From assembly GCA_964560085.1 (NCBI GenBank), contig CAZLKF010000003.1, positions 37,186 to 101,185 of the forward strand: a stretch of DNA of 64,000 nucleotides, in the 5' to 3' direction. The DNA is from RUG11241 sp964560085 (lineage in GTDB: Bacteria > Bacillota_I > Bacilli_A > RF39 > UBA660). Shown here one piece after another: positions 16,430-23,145 of the stretch; the stretch's first letter is position 1, and every line of letters begins with the position of its first letter. A model generated the notes under the pieces. That model saw only the letters and a program-made list of their open reading frames with translations. It made no database searches and was not told the DNA's origin. Both the position numbers and the translations under genes were made by a program.

Positions 16430-16888
16430 CTATTCGCTCATATCAGCAAATGTTATCACGAGATCATACTTGTCATTGCCATCGTGTAATACAACAACCA
16501 CCTTGATTGTACCATCTTCGTTTTCATAACCTCTTTTATTATAATTACCTTTTTTTGGAGCTTCTAAATATTTCCCGCTTTCGCGAAACATATTTAAAAT
16601 TTCATATCCATTACTATAAAGCTTATCAACATAGGCATTTGCCGATTCTAAATCTGCACCTTTAATATAAATCATATATTGACCGCTTTCATATGAAGTA
16701 TCTTCTTTTTGATCTACGATTGTTCCTTTGCCATCGTATGGAATATTTGGAACATAACTGATATCTGTCGGCCACGTTTGACCAACTACTTTTCCCCCAT
16801 CATTAGTTCCATTATTTTCCTTATCTCCACATCCTACTAGAGTAAAACATCCAAAGGTAATTAATAATACTGTCATTAATTTCTTCAT
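16430..16888 (-). CDS. Small lipoprotein, first of a tandem pair
   Basis: 152 residues from the ATG at 16888, which has AAGGAGG 6 nt upstream; a longer frame starting 39 bases earlier would disrupt the signal peptide. Signal MKKLMTVLLITFGCFTLVGC has lipobox LVGC with Cys 20, then a Lys/Asn/Gly-rich linker and a domain shared with the lipoprotein immediately downstream. No enzymatic motif. It is transcribed divergently from the LuxR-type membrane regulator at 17039, which makes it a candidate target of that regulator. Confidence 0.75.
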   Translation of the reverse strand: MKKLMTVLLITFGCFTLVGCGDKENNGTNDGGKVVGQTWPTDISYVPNIPYDGKGTIVDQKEDTSYESGQYMIYIKGADLESANAYVDKLYSNGYEILNMFRESGKYLEAPKKGNYNKRGYENEDGTIKVVVVLHDGNDKYDLVITFADMSE

Positions 16889-16936
16889 ACTTACCTCCTT
16901 CCTATAAAACAATTTGCATTTTACCAAATAAATTTA

Positions 16937-17018
16937 TGGTATAATAAAATTGTTTAATTTAAATCATTAAAAGTATATAGTTTTTTTTAAAAAAAACATA
17001 TACCCCAAACGGGGGTAT
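16937..17018 (+). promoter_or_regulatory. Promoter and two overlapping inverted repeats upstream of the LuxR-type regulator
   Basis: TGGTATAAT (16937-16945) is an extended -10. Downstream, GTATATAGTTTTTTTT/AAAAAAAACATATAC (16973-17003, one bulged A) and ATACCCC/GGGGTAT (17000-17006 with 17012-17018) are strong inverted repeats that share ATAC at 17000-17003. As RNA hairpins they exclude each other. The second ends 13 nt before the Shine-Dalgarno. Confidence 0.55.
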
Positions 17019-17038
17019 TCATTTAGGAGGAGTTTATT

Positions 17039-18346
17039 ATGTTGAAAAAAATTGATGTTAAATATTATTTGTTAGCATTTCTTGATACTTTTAGTATATG
17101 GCAAATGGGCATTATTTTTTATTCTTCAAAAACTTTAACTATAAATAATTTAGTTAATACTCCAGTCAATTTAAGCAATTCAATTGTCATTGTTTTTATT
17201 GGATATATTATCGGTATTTTAGCTGTGTATTTGTTTCCTAAAAAAACAATTTTGATGGGAAGAAGTGTAATATTATTATCATTAATTGCAACAATTCTAC
17301 TTTTTTTTAATATAAGTGCCACTTTGTTTTCAATTTTATATTACATTTTAACTTTCTGTTGTGTATTTTTTATCAGCATCAATATGAGTTTAATCATTAA
17401 TTATTATAGTTTAAAAACAGCTCTCGTCAATACAACTATTGAAGCAATATTAGCACCATTTATAATAGCAATATGTCAAAATAATATTTTCCCTTTGTCA
17501 TTTGCTGGTTTTAATATTGTTTCACTCGGATGTTTAAGCTTAATGTCCTTTGCTTTATTGAGAATTCCTCTTAACCATAACATTAAATTTGTCGAAAAAA
17601 ATAATAAAATTGAAATACCACCCAAGAAAAAAATAATTGGTATTGCTTTGATTCAATTAGTAACATGCCTTTTAACAGTTTTTTCTTCGTCAATGGCCGA
17701 AGCAATAAGAAACGGCGTCAGTTTAACTTATTTGGGTGGAGTTGTTGCTGGTATTGTTTTTCTGCTTTTTAACAAAAGGTTTAAAATATCGGCTTTCAAA
17801 ATAACAAAATATTATTTTGCTATCACTTCGATTGGCTTTGTAATTTATTTACTACCTTTTGAAGGCATAAAATATCTTTCATTATTTTTACAAGGTTTCA
17901 ATTTCTTCATAATTGTTGCCGCACCATTTTTAATTTCGCACTTATTTGAAATTTATCCATCAAAAATAATCGCGCCTCTAACAACGGTTTTAGCATTAAT
18001 ATCTGTCTTTATTAGTTCAAGCATTATAGAAGCCTTTAGAAATAATCCAAATATGTTATACAGTTTATTTGCCGTTATATCTGTTTTAGCAACAATTATT
18101 TTTTTAGTAATGGAACAAGAATTTAATTTCGAATACTATAATAAAAAAGTCAAATTTAATGGTTTAACAGAACGTGAAAAGGATGTTGCTAATCTCTTAA
18201 TTAAAGGCTTTTCTGTTAAAGAAATAGCTAAAAGTTTGTATTTATCAGAACATACAGTTAAAGATTATACAAAAAATATTTACCGAAAATATGAGATTCA
18301 TTCAAAATATGAATTAATCAATAAAGTTAATTCACAAGCGTTATAA
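17039..18346 (+). CDS. Membrane-embedded LuxR-family transcriptional regulator with about 12 TM segments
   Basis: 435 residues. Residues about 8-360 form roughly 12 hydrophobic helices in a major-facilitator-like arrangement, without the usual substrate-binding loop motifs. Residues about 372-435 are a LuxR/FixJ-type helix-turn-helix: LTEREKDVANLLIKGFS, VKEIAKSLYLSEHTVKDY, KNIYRKYEI. No receiver or PAS domain exists, so the TM part is presumably the sensor, an architecture best known from Actinobacteria such as Eggerthella. TAGGAGGAG precedes the ATG. It is divergent from the tandem lipoproteins; whether it controls them or only itself is not known. Confidence 0.88.
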   Translation: MLKKIDVKYYLLAFLDTFSIWQMGIIFYSSKTLTINNLVNTPVNLSNSIVIVFIGYIIGILAVYLFPKKTILMGRSVILLSLIATILLFFNISATLFSILYYILTFCCVFFISINMSLIINYYSLKTALVNTTIEAILAPFIIAICQNNIFPLSFAGFNIVSLGCLSLMSFALLRIPLNHNIKFVEKNNKIEIPPKKKIIGIALIQLVTCLLTVFSSSMAEAIRNGVSLTYLGGVVAGIVFLLFNKRFKISAFKITKYYFAITSIGFVIYLLPFEGIKYLSLFLQGFNFFIIVAAPFLISHLFEIYPSKIIAPLTTVLALISVFISSSIIEAFRNNPNMLYSLFAVISVLATIIFLVMEQEFNFEYYNKKVKFNGLTEREKDVANLLIKGFSVKEIAKSLYLSEHTVKDYTKNIYRKYEIHSKYELINKVNSQAL

Positions 18347-18363
18347 ATTGTAACGCTTTTTTT
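18336..18363 (+). terminator. Terminator of the LuxR-type regulator gene
   Basis: AAGCGTTA/TAACGCTT (18336-18343 with 18351-18358) followed by a T run; it overlaps the stop codon. Confidence 0.8.
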
Positions 18364-18365
18364 CA

Positions 18366-18390
18366 TAAAAAAATTAGGTTTAACCTAATT
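18366..18390 (-). terminator. Terminator of the small XRE membrane regulator gene
   Basis: AATTAGGTT/AACCTAATT (18372-18390) followed on the minus strand by seven T. It faces the LuxR gene terminator, so the two genes converge with separate terminators. Confidence 0.8.
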
Positions 18391-18954
18391 TTCTTCACAA
18401 GAGCCACCATTATCTTTAAAATATTTGTTAACATTTTCGATGCTATGTTCCATATTAGCCCAATCAGTTATATCCATCAAATAAATCTGCATTTGTTTGT
18501 TGCAATTTGAACAATTAAAATATCCATCACTGCCAATAGTAATCATATAATCGTTATTCTCTATTGTACAATTAAGTGTTGCTGATTTAATTATTGTTCC
18601 AGATGAACTTTCCTTTCTAAAAACTGTAAACATTACGACGGCAATACTGCACAAAATAATCCAACCAATAATTAAAAAACCAATTACTTTCAATATTTTG
18701 ATAACCATTCCTGCTAATTTTTCGGTATTACTCACCTTTTCAATTAAAACACCTTGAATATTGTTATCTAACATATCATCTAAACTAACATTAAATATTT
18801 TGGACAATTGTTGAGCTTGTTTAATATCGGGAACAGTTTCATCTAATTCCCACTTTGATATTGTTTGTCGAGTAACATCCAGTTTTTCAGCCAAATCCTC
18901 CTGTGTCAAATTAATCTTTTTTCTTAGATTTAATATTTTATTTCCTAAACTCAT
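18385..18954 (-). CDS. XRE-family regulator with one transmembrane segment and extracytoplasmic tail
   Basis: 189 residues from ATG 18954; AGGAG lies 6 nt upstream, and a frame six codons longer would place its start before that site. HTH-XRE domain about 1-57 (LNLRKKINLTQEDLAEKLDV, TRQTISKWELDETVPD), TM segment about 85-110, then about 80 residues outside the membrane with Cys residues including CSNCNKQ and a terminal CEEN. The layout suggests transmembrane signal sensing with a cytosolic DNA-binding head. It is one of three XRE genes in a row. Extended -10 TGC-TATAAT is at 19047-19052. Confidence 0.85.
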   Translation of the reverse strand: MSLGNKILNLRKKINLTQEDLAEKLDVTRQTISKWELDETVPDIKQAQQLSKIFNVSLDDMLDNNIQGVLIEKVSNTEKLAGMVIKILKVIGFLIIGWIILCSIAVVMFTVFRKESSSGTIIKSATLNCTIENNDYMITIGSDGYFNCSNCNKQMQIYLMDITDWANMEHSIENVNKYFKDNGGSCEEN

Positions 18955-19084
18955 AGTTTTCTCCTTTCGCATATAATTCTATAATATTGAATGCATATAT
19001 TCTACCAATTTTTCTTGGAAAATACGCAATTATTGTTAACATTTTAATTATAGCATAAGAGAATCATAATTAATATCTGCAATT

Positions 19085-20521
19085 TTATTCAATCGTGAAT
19101 TCGGCTGAAATATATAATCTATCTTCTTCATTAAAAGATTTGCTGCTATTAAGAAGAACATCTTTAACGATACGATAAGTTCCGCTCGTTAATTTTCCAT
19201 ATAAACTTTCCCAGTTAACATTAAATGTTAAAGTATTGTTTTTGTCAGGCCAATAAGCCATCGAATTCCAAGCACAGCTTTTACAGATTATACTTAATTC
19301 AACCCATTTATTATTTTCTTTTTTATCAAGGCGATATGAACTTCCATAAATATATTTATGACCACTAAAATCTAGTATTTTAATCTTGGCACTCGTACTA
19401 GTCAATGATGAAGACTCTATTTCCATTGATACGTGATCCAAATCATTTAATTCAACTTCAGTGTCAAATTCTTCATTAAAATATATTTGATCGTTTATTT
19501 GCTCCCATGGTAAATTATCAGTTTCACTTATACTCATTAAGGTAGATTTTTCAAAAATATTCTTTATATTATCAGAAAACTTTTCATAAGCATAAAAAGT
19601 AAATTCATATGTTTTTCCAACAACTAAATTATTGGTGTAATTAACTTTGACTTTATCTTTTTCTCCTTTGTTATTTTCAACAATGATATTAACAAATTCT
19701 GAATCATTTTTATCTAATATTGATTCTAATATTTTATATGTGCGAATGAAGTACTTGAAGGGATATTCTTCTTTTCCACAATAATTGCCATTTAATTTTT
19801 CAATCATATCTTCACTGCCAATATAGATATCTTTATTACCATCTATCGTATTACAAAACATTATCGTATATCCTTTATTGTTATAAACAGATGTGCCACC
19901 ATCATACATAACACTTTTTTGATTATTATTTAATGTAAATTGTTCGTCATAATAGCTTTTAATATCATTAATAGTTATTTGTTTATTGGTTAAGGCTGAT
20001 TCAAGTGCTACACAATTATCTTGTTTATTACAAACTTGAACATTCTCAACACCATAGTAATAGATTGTTCTATTATCATATGAAAATTGTTCTTCTAAAA
20101 CAAAGCCCGGATCTAAATGACCAAAATACAGTTTATATATGTTTATTTTTGGAAATCGATTCTGCAGTGCCACAAATATTATAATTAGGAGAATTAGAAT
20201 TACCATTATAAAAAAACTAGCAATTATTTTTGACTTCTTCTTATCTTTTTTATTTTTTGTAATAGTATTAATTATTGCTTCATCTGAAGCCTTAATTAAA
20301 TCATCAGTAGCAATTTTTTCACCATTCATCAATTCATTAACAGTAATATCAAATATTTCACATAATGGTTTATAAAATGAGACATCTGGCATTCTTCTGC
20401 CGTTTTCCCAATTGGAAATAGCACGATCTGTTACATTTAATCTATTAGCTAATTCTTGCTGCGTTAACTTTTTCTCACTTCTTAAATAGGCGATAAATCT
20501 ACCAATCTTCTCTTGATTCAT
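19085..20521 (-). CDS. XRE-family regulator with transmembrane segment and large extracytoplasmic domain
   Basis: 478 residues. HTH-XRE domain about 1-60 (FIAYLRSEKKLTQQELANRL, TDRAISNWENGRRMPD), basic linker (NKKDKKKSK), TM segment about 99-121, then about 355 residues of beta-rich exterior domain with paired cysteines (VCNKQDNCV, CKSC). It resembles regulators that sense envelope conditions directly, though the external domain is not recognised. The promoter overlaps a perfect 7-bp dyad (20567-20585), consistent with autoregulation. It follows the PPOX gene, from which a terminator separates it. Confidence 0.85.
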   Translation of the reverse strand: MNQEKIGRFIAYLRSEKKLTQQELANRLNVTDRAISNWENGRRMPDVSFYKPLCEIFDITVNELMNGEKIATDDLIKASDEAIINTITKNKKDKKKSKIIASFFIMVILILLIIIFVALQNRFPKINIYKLYFGHLDPGFVLEEQFSYDNRTIYYYGVENVQVCNKQDNCVALESALTNKQITINDIKSYYDEQFTLNNNQKSVMYDGGTSVYNNKGYTIMFCNTIDGNKDIYIGSEDMIEKLNGNYCGKEEYPFKYFIRTYKILESILDKNDSEFVNIIVENNKGEKDKVKVNYTNNLVVGKTYEFTFYAYEKFSDNIKNIFEKSTLMSISETDNLPWEQINDQIYFNEEFDTEVELNDLDHVSMEIESSSLTSTSAKIKILDFSGHKYIYGSSYRLDKKENNKWVELSIICKSCAWNSMAYWPDKNNTLTFNVNWESLYGKLTSGTYRIVKDVLLNSSKSFNEEDRLYISAEFTIE

Positions 20522-20540
20522 AACATTACCTCTTTAGATA

Positions 20541-20585
20541 ATTATATATTAAATACAAATAATTGTCTCCACACAATTTGTGGAG
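20541..20585 (-). promoter_or_regulatory. Promoter with overlapping operator dyad for the large XRE regulator
   Basis: Minus-strand GAGACA (20564-20569), 17 nt, TATAAT (20541-20546). The dyad CTCCACA-N5-TGTGGAG (20567-20573 and 20579-20585) overlaps the -35 hexamer. Confidence 0.6.
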
Positions 20586-20600
20586 TTTATTGTTTCACAT

Positions 20601-20624
20601 AAAAAAGTAGATTTTATTCTACTT
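20601..20624 (-). terminator. Terminator of the PPOX-family gene
   Basis: AAGTAGA/TCTACTT stem (20605-20611 with 20618-20624) followed by T run on the minus strand, overlapping the stop codon. Confidence 0.75.
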
Positions 20625-21021
20625 CAATATCAAATGATCCTGCTTGTCCCCAACCAGTTATTCTTGTTGGTTTTAATAAGATAAAATCAGAACCTATACC
20701 ACCATATTCCTCGTTTTCATTAAAAGCATCAGCATATTTCTGAGAATAAACATCCCGCAACTCCGTATTCTCTTCTGTCATTGTTGATCCAAGAAATTCA
20801 GCTTTTGCCTCAACAAAAAAATTATTAATTGCAAGACAACAATTATTATTTTTTTCTAATTGATGAAACTTTGTTGTGTTTTTACTTGTAAAGAACAAAA
20901 TTCTGTTTTCATAATAAACAGGACTAATTATGCGCATAGTAATGCGACTATCAGCTTCGGTTGCTAAAACTGCTGTATCTGCTTTTTTTACTGTTTCATA
21001 AAATTCTTCAATCTTTTCCAT
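20614..21021 (-). CDS. Pyridoxamine 5'-phosphate oxidase-family (FMN-binding split-barrel) protein
   Basis: 135 residues. The sequence VLATEADSRITMRIISPVYY followed by RILFFTSKNTTKFHQLEKNNNCCLAIN matches the split-barrel flavin-binding fold of the PPOX family. Members of this length usually bind FMN, heme or F420 and reduce small molecules; the substrate is unknown. Start taken at ATG 21021, 5 nt after GGAGG; an ATG 18 bases earlier lies before that site. Single-gene unit with its own terminator. Confidence 0.85.
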   Translation of the reverse strand: MEKIEEFYETVKKADTAVLATEADSRITMRIISPVYYENRILFFTSKNTTKFHQLEKNNNCCLAINNFFVEAKAEFLGSTMTEENTELRDVYSQKYADAFNENEEYGGIGSDFILLKPTRITGWGQAGSFDIEVE

Positions 21022-21060
21022 ATATCCTCCATTTAACAATTATATTATACAACAAAAATT

Positions 21061-21645
21061 TTACACCTTCAATTTCAACAAACCATGTTTATTGCAATAA
21101 ACACATATAATGCCTGCTCCTCGTCTTAAAAAACGATTTTCAGCCATACTTTCAGCATACAATTTAACCATTTCAAATCTGTCAGTTGTTACATATGCTA
21201 TAAAGGAAATATAATGTTCTTTCATCATTGGATGATTGACCATAACGTAGTATTCATTTTCAACTATTTCACAAGTAATTGTATCATTATCATCAATTTC
21301 TTCAGCAAGACATTCTGGTAAAGTAATACCGCAGCAAGAAATCATCGCGTTACCAACTGTATAAATAACATTTCCACAGATAGGACACACATATATTTTT
21401 GAATTCAAAATATTGGCATTTCTATTATTATTGCTAATACAATTCCCACTCATTAATTCACTAACTGATACATTCAAAGCCATAGCAAGTGGCTCTAATA
21501 ATGTTATATCAGGCAATCCCTTGGATGTTTCCCATTTACTGATTGTTTTATCACTGACATTAAGAATTTTAGCAAGTTCTAACTGAGTCATTTTTTTGTT
21601 TTCCCTTAATTTTTTTATCGTTTGCCCTGTAATATAATTATCCAT
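21061..21645 (-). CDS. XRE-family regulator with zinc-ribbon-like C-terminal domain
   Basis: 195 residues from ATG 21645 (AGAGGTG upstream). HTH-XRE about 5-62 (IKKLRENKKMTQLELAKILN, SDKTISKWETSKGLPD). Residues about 75-115 carry YVCPICGNVIYTVGNAMISC followed by CGITLPECLAEE, a Cys4-type metal knuckle resembling the desulfoferrodoxin N-terminal domain and common to a family of Firmicutes regulators. The remainder carries two more Cys (VYCNKHG). It is cytosolic and could respond to metal or redox state. A near-perfect dyad lies just upstream. Confidence 0.85.
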   Translation of the reverse strand: MDNYITGQTIKKLRENKKMTQLELAKILNVSDKTISKWETSKGLPDITLLEPLAMALNVSVSELMSGNCISNNNRNANILNSKIYVCPICGNVIYTVGNAMISCCGITLPECLAEEIDDNDTITCEIVENEYYVMVNHPMMKEHYISFIAYVTTDRFEMVKLYAESMAENRFLRRGAGIICVYCNKHGLLKLKV

Positions 21646-21669
21646 TTTTTTCACCTCTTTTAATATTTT

Positions 21670-21685
21670 AACATTGTGCAATGTT
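21670..21685. promoter_or_regulatory. Operator-like dyad upstream of the zinc-ribbon XRE gene
   Basis: AACATTG-TG-CAATGTT, 7-bp arms with a 2-bp centre, 25 bp upstream of the start codon. A natural candidate for autoregulation by the XRE protein. Confidence 0.45.
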
Positions 21686-21712
21686 TAACACAATCAACTC
21701 ATCGTAGAGTTC

Positions 21713-21737
21713 AAAAAAAGCAGAATCATATCTGCTT
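21713..21737 (-). terminator. Terminator of the YwaF-like gene
   Basis: AAGCAGA/TCTGCTT stem (21718-21724 with 21731-21737) followed by a T run on the minus strand, overlapping the stop codon. Confidence 0.75.
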
Positions 21738-22487
21738 TTCAACAACTTCCTTTTTGATTTTTGTAAATGGTAAATACACCATATAAGCACCTAATGTCAA
21801 GATTGGAATATATATTAAGTCGCAAACAATAAATCCATATTTTGCACTTATATCTTTAAAAATAATGAGTGATGAAGTTTCTGGACCAATAAAGAACATA
21901 TTAATATCTTTTAGTATTAAATTAATTATAAAAGCAACTACACAAAGAGATAAAAATAACACAATATTCGCTTTAAAATCTTTTATTTTGTATTGAATGT
22001 TTTGATTCAAGCCAACTAATAAACCTATAAATGTTATTAACATATGCCAGATAAAAGCATGATATGTTAATGAATAATATTCATGAATTAAACCGGATGG
22101 TTCAAAAAACGAAATAAAACCACCTAACAAATTATAAGATATCAGAAAAATGCACACAGCTTTGTATACTTTCTTATTTTTAATGAAAGGTATTGCTAGA
22201 CATATATACATAGGTATACTGCATAACTGAAAAGGAAATATCCAATTTTGGTAAATCCCCTCACCAATATAATATGTATAAAACAATTGTTTATATAGTT
22301 CACAAATAAAAAGAAAAATTCCAAAAGAGAATAATAACCAATTCAGTTTCTTCAATGAAATTTTTCTGAACTTATAACTTATAATTAAAGATAATCCAAG
22401 TCCTAAGATAAAAAAAATTAAATGAAATACACCATATGGTTTGACTAATTCCATTTCTGTCGCCGTTGCCTTTAAAAAATCATACAT
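21726..22487 (-). CDS. YwaF/TIGR02206-family integral membrane protein
   Basis: 253 residues with about seven hydrophobic helices. Features of the YwaF (TMEM164-like) family: early MELVKPYGVFHLIFFILG, then QNWIFPFQLCSIPMYICL, and later HEYYSLTYHAFIWHMLITFIG with conserved His residues. Biochemical function in bacteria is unknown; eukaryotic TMEM164 is an acyltransferase, which does not by itself assign one here. GTAGGAG precedes the ATG. It follows the lipid kinase gene by 9 nt, so both may act in membrane lipid handling. Confidence 0.8.
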   Translation of the reverse strand: MYDFLKATATEMELVKPYGVFHLIFFILGLGLSLIISYKFRKISLKKLNWLLFSFGIFLFICELYKQLFYTYYIGEGIYQNWIFPFQLCSIPMYICLAIPFIKNKKVYKAVCIFLISYNLLGGFISFFEPSGLIHEYYSLTYHAFIWHMLITFIGLLVGLNQNIQYKIKDFKANIVLFLSLCVVAFIINLILKDINMFFIGPETSSLIIFKDISAKYGFIVCDLIYIPILTLGAYMVYLPFTKIKKEVVEKQI

Positions 22488-22496
22488 AATAATCTC

Positions 22497-22847
22497 CTAC
22501 ATCTTTGGAATGAAAATCATCAAACCAATAATCGCTGATGTGATAGCAACTATTAAAACAGCTCCAGCAGATATGTCTTTAGCAAGTTTTGCTTTTGGAT
22601 GTTTATTTGGCATTGCTAAATCTGTATTTATCTCAATTGCTGTATTAATCATTTCAACACCTATTACTAAACCAAAACAGAAAACACACTCTTTCCATTC
22701 TTCCAAACTGATATTATAAATTATTCCTAATATTATAACTAATATCATGATAAATAAATGAATTTTCATATTTCTTTCGGTTTTCATAACTGAAAACATT
22801 CCATTAAAAGCATGTTTGAAACTATTAAATATATTCTTACTTTTCAT
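22497..22847 (-). CDS. dgkA: Undecaprenol/diacylglycerol kinase, DgkA family
   Basis: 116 residues, three TM helices, typical length for Gram-positive DgkA. Conserved motifs VIGVEMINTAIE (about 61-72) and KAKLAKDISAGAVLI (about 84-98) provide catalytic Glu and Asp/Lys residues. Gram-positive members prefer undecaprenol, recycling it to undecaprenyl phosphate for cell-wall synthesis. AGGG precedes the ATG. Promoter TTTATG-17-TATAAT with TG extension lies at 22884-22912; its -35 abuts the inferred left end of the IS110 element. Confidence 0.93.
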   Translation of the reverse strand: MKSKNIFNSFKHAFNGMFSVMKTERNMKIHLFIMILVIILGIIYNISLEEWKECVFCFGLVIGVEMINTAIEINTDLAMPNKHPKAKLAKDISAGAVLIVAITSAIIGLMIFIPKM

Positions 22848-22883
22848 TATACAACCCTATTCTAAAATAACTTTTATACAATA

Positions 22884-22912
22884 ATTATAACATGTATTAT
22901 ATTAAACATAAA
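22884..22912 (-). promoter_or_regulatory. Promoter of dgkA operon
   Basis: Minus-strand TTTATG (22907-22912), 17 nt, TATAAT (22884-22889) preceded by TGT. The weak -35 is offset by the extended -10. Confidence 0.5.
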
Positions 22913-22945
22913 GATTTTTACTTAACGAAAGTTTATAATCTTTAT

Positions 22946-23145
22946 GTTTTTTGCTATTATAAAGCAATCGGTAAAGACGGATTATAACAGGTACTTTCAA
23001 GTACGTTTTTGTGAATGTCTGCCATATAATTATTTATTAATTCGGTTGTAGATAATGGAACGTTAGAGTTCGGATGATTAAGCATGTAGGAATATAGGTA
23101 ATTCAATATGGTACTAACCGAAATATTATTGAAAGGAGATAGTTT
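22946..23145 (+). ncRNA. Candidate bridge RNA of the IS110 element
   Basis: The left non-coding end can fold into two large stem-loops. The first is closed by GG/CC and AGAC/GTCT (22970-22978 with 23017-23023) with an internal hairpin GTACTTTCAAGTAC (22991-23004); its two loop strands GATTATAACA (22980-22989) and GTGAATGTCT (23011-23020) resemble the left and right halves of the inferred insertion site. The second is closed by TTCGGTT/AACCGAA (23041-23047 with 23116-23122). This is the position and order of target- and donor-binding loops of IS621-type bridge RNAs. The RNA ends are approximate. Confidence 0.55.
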
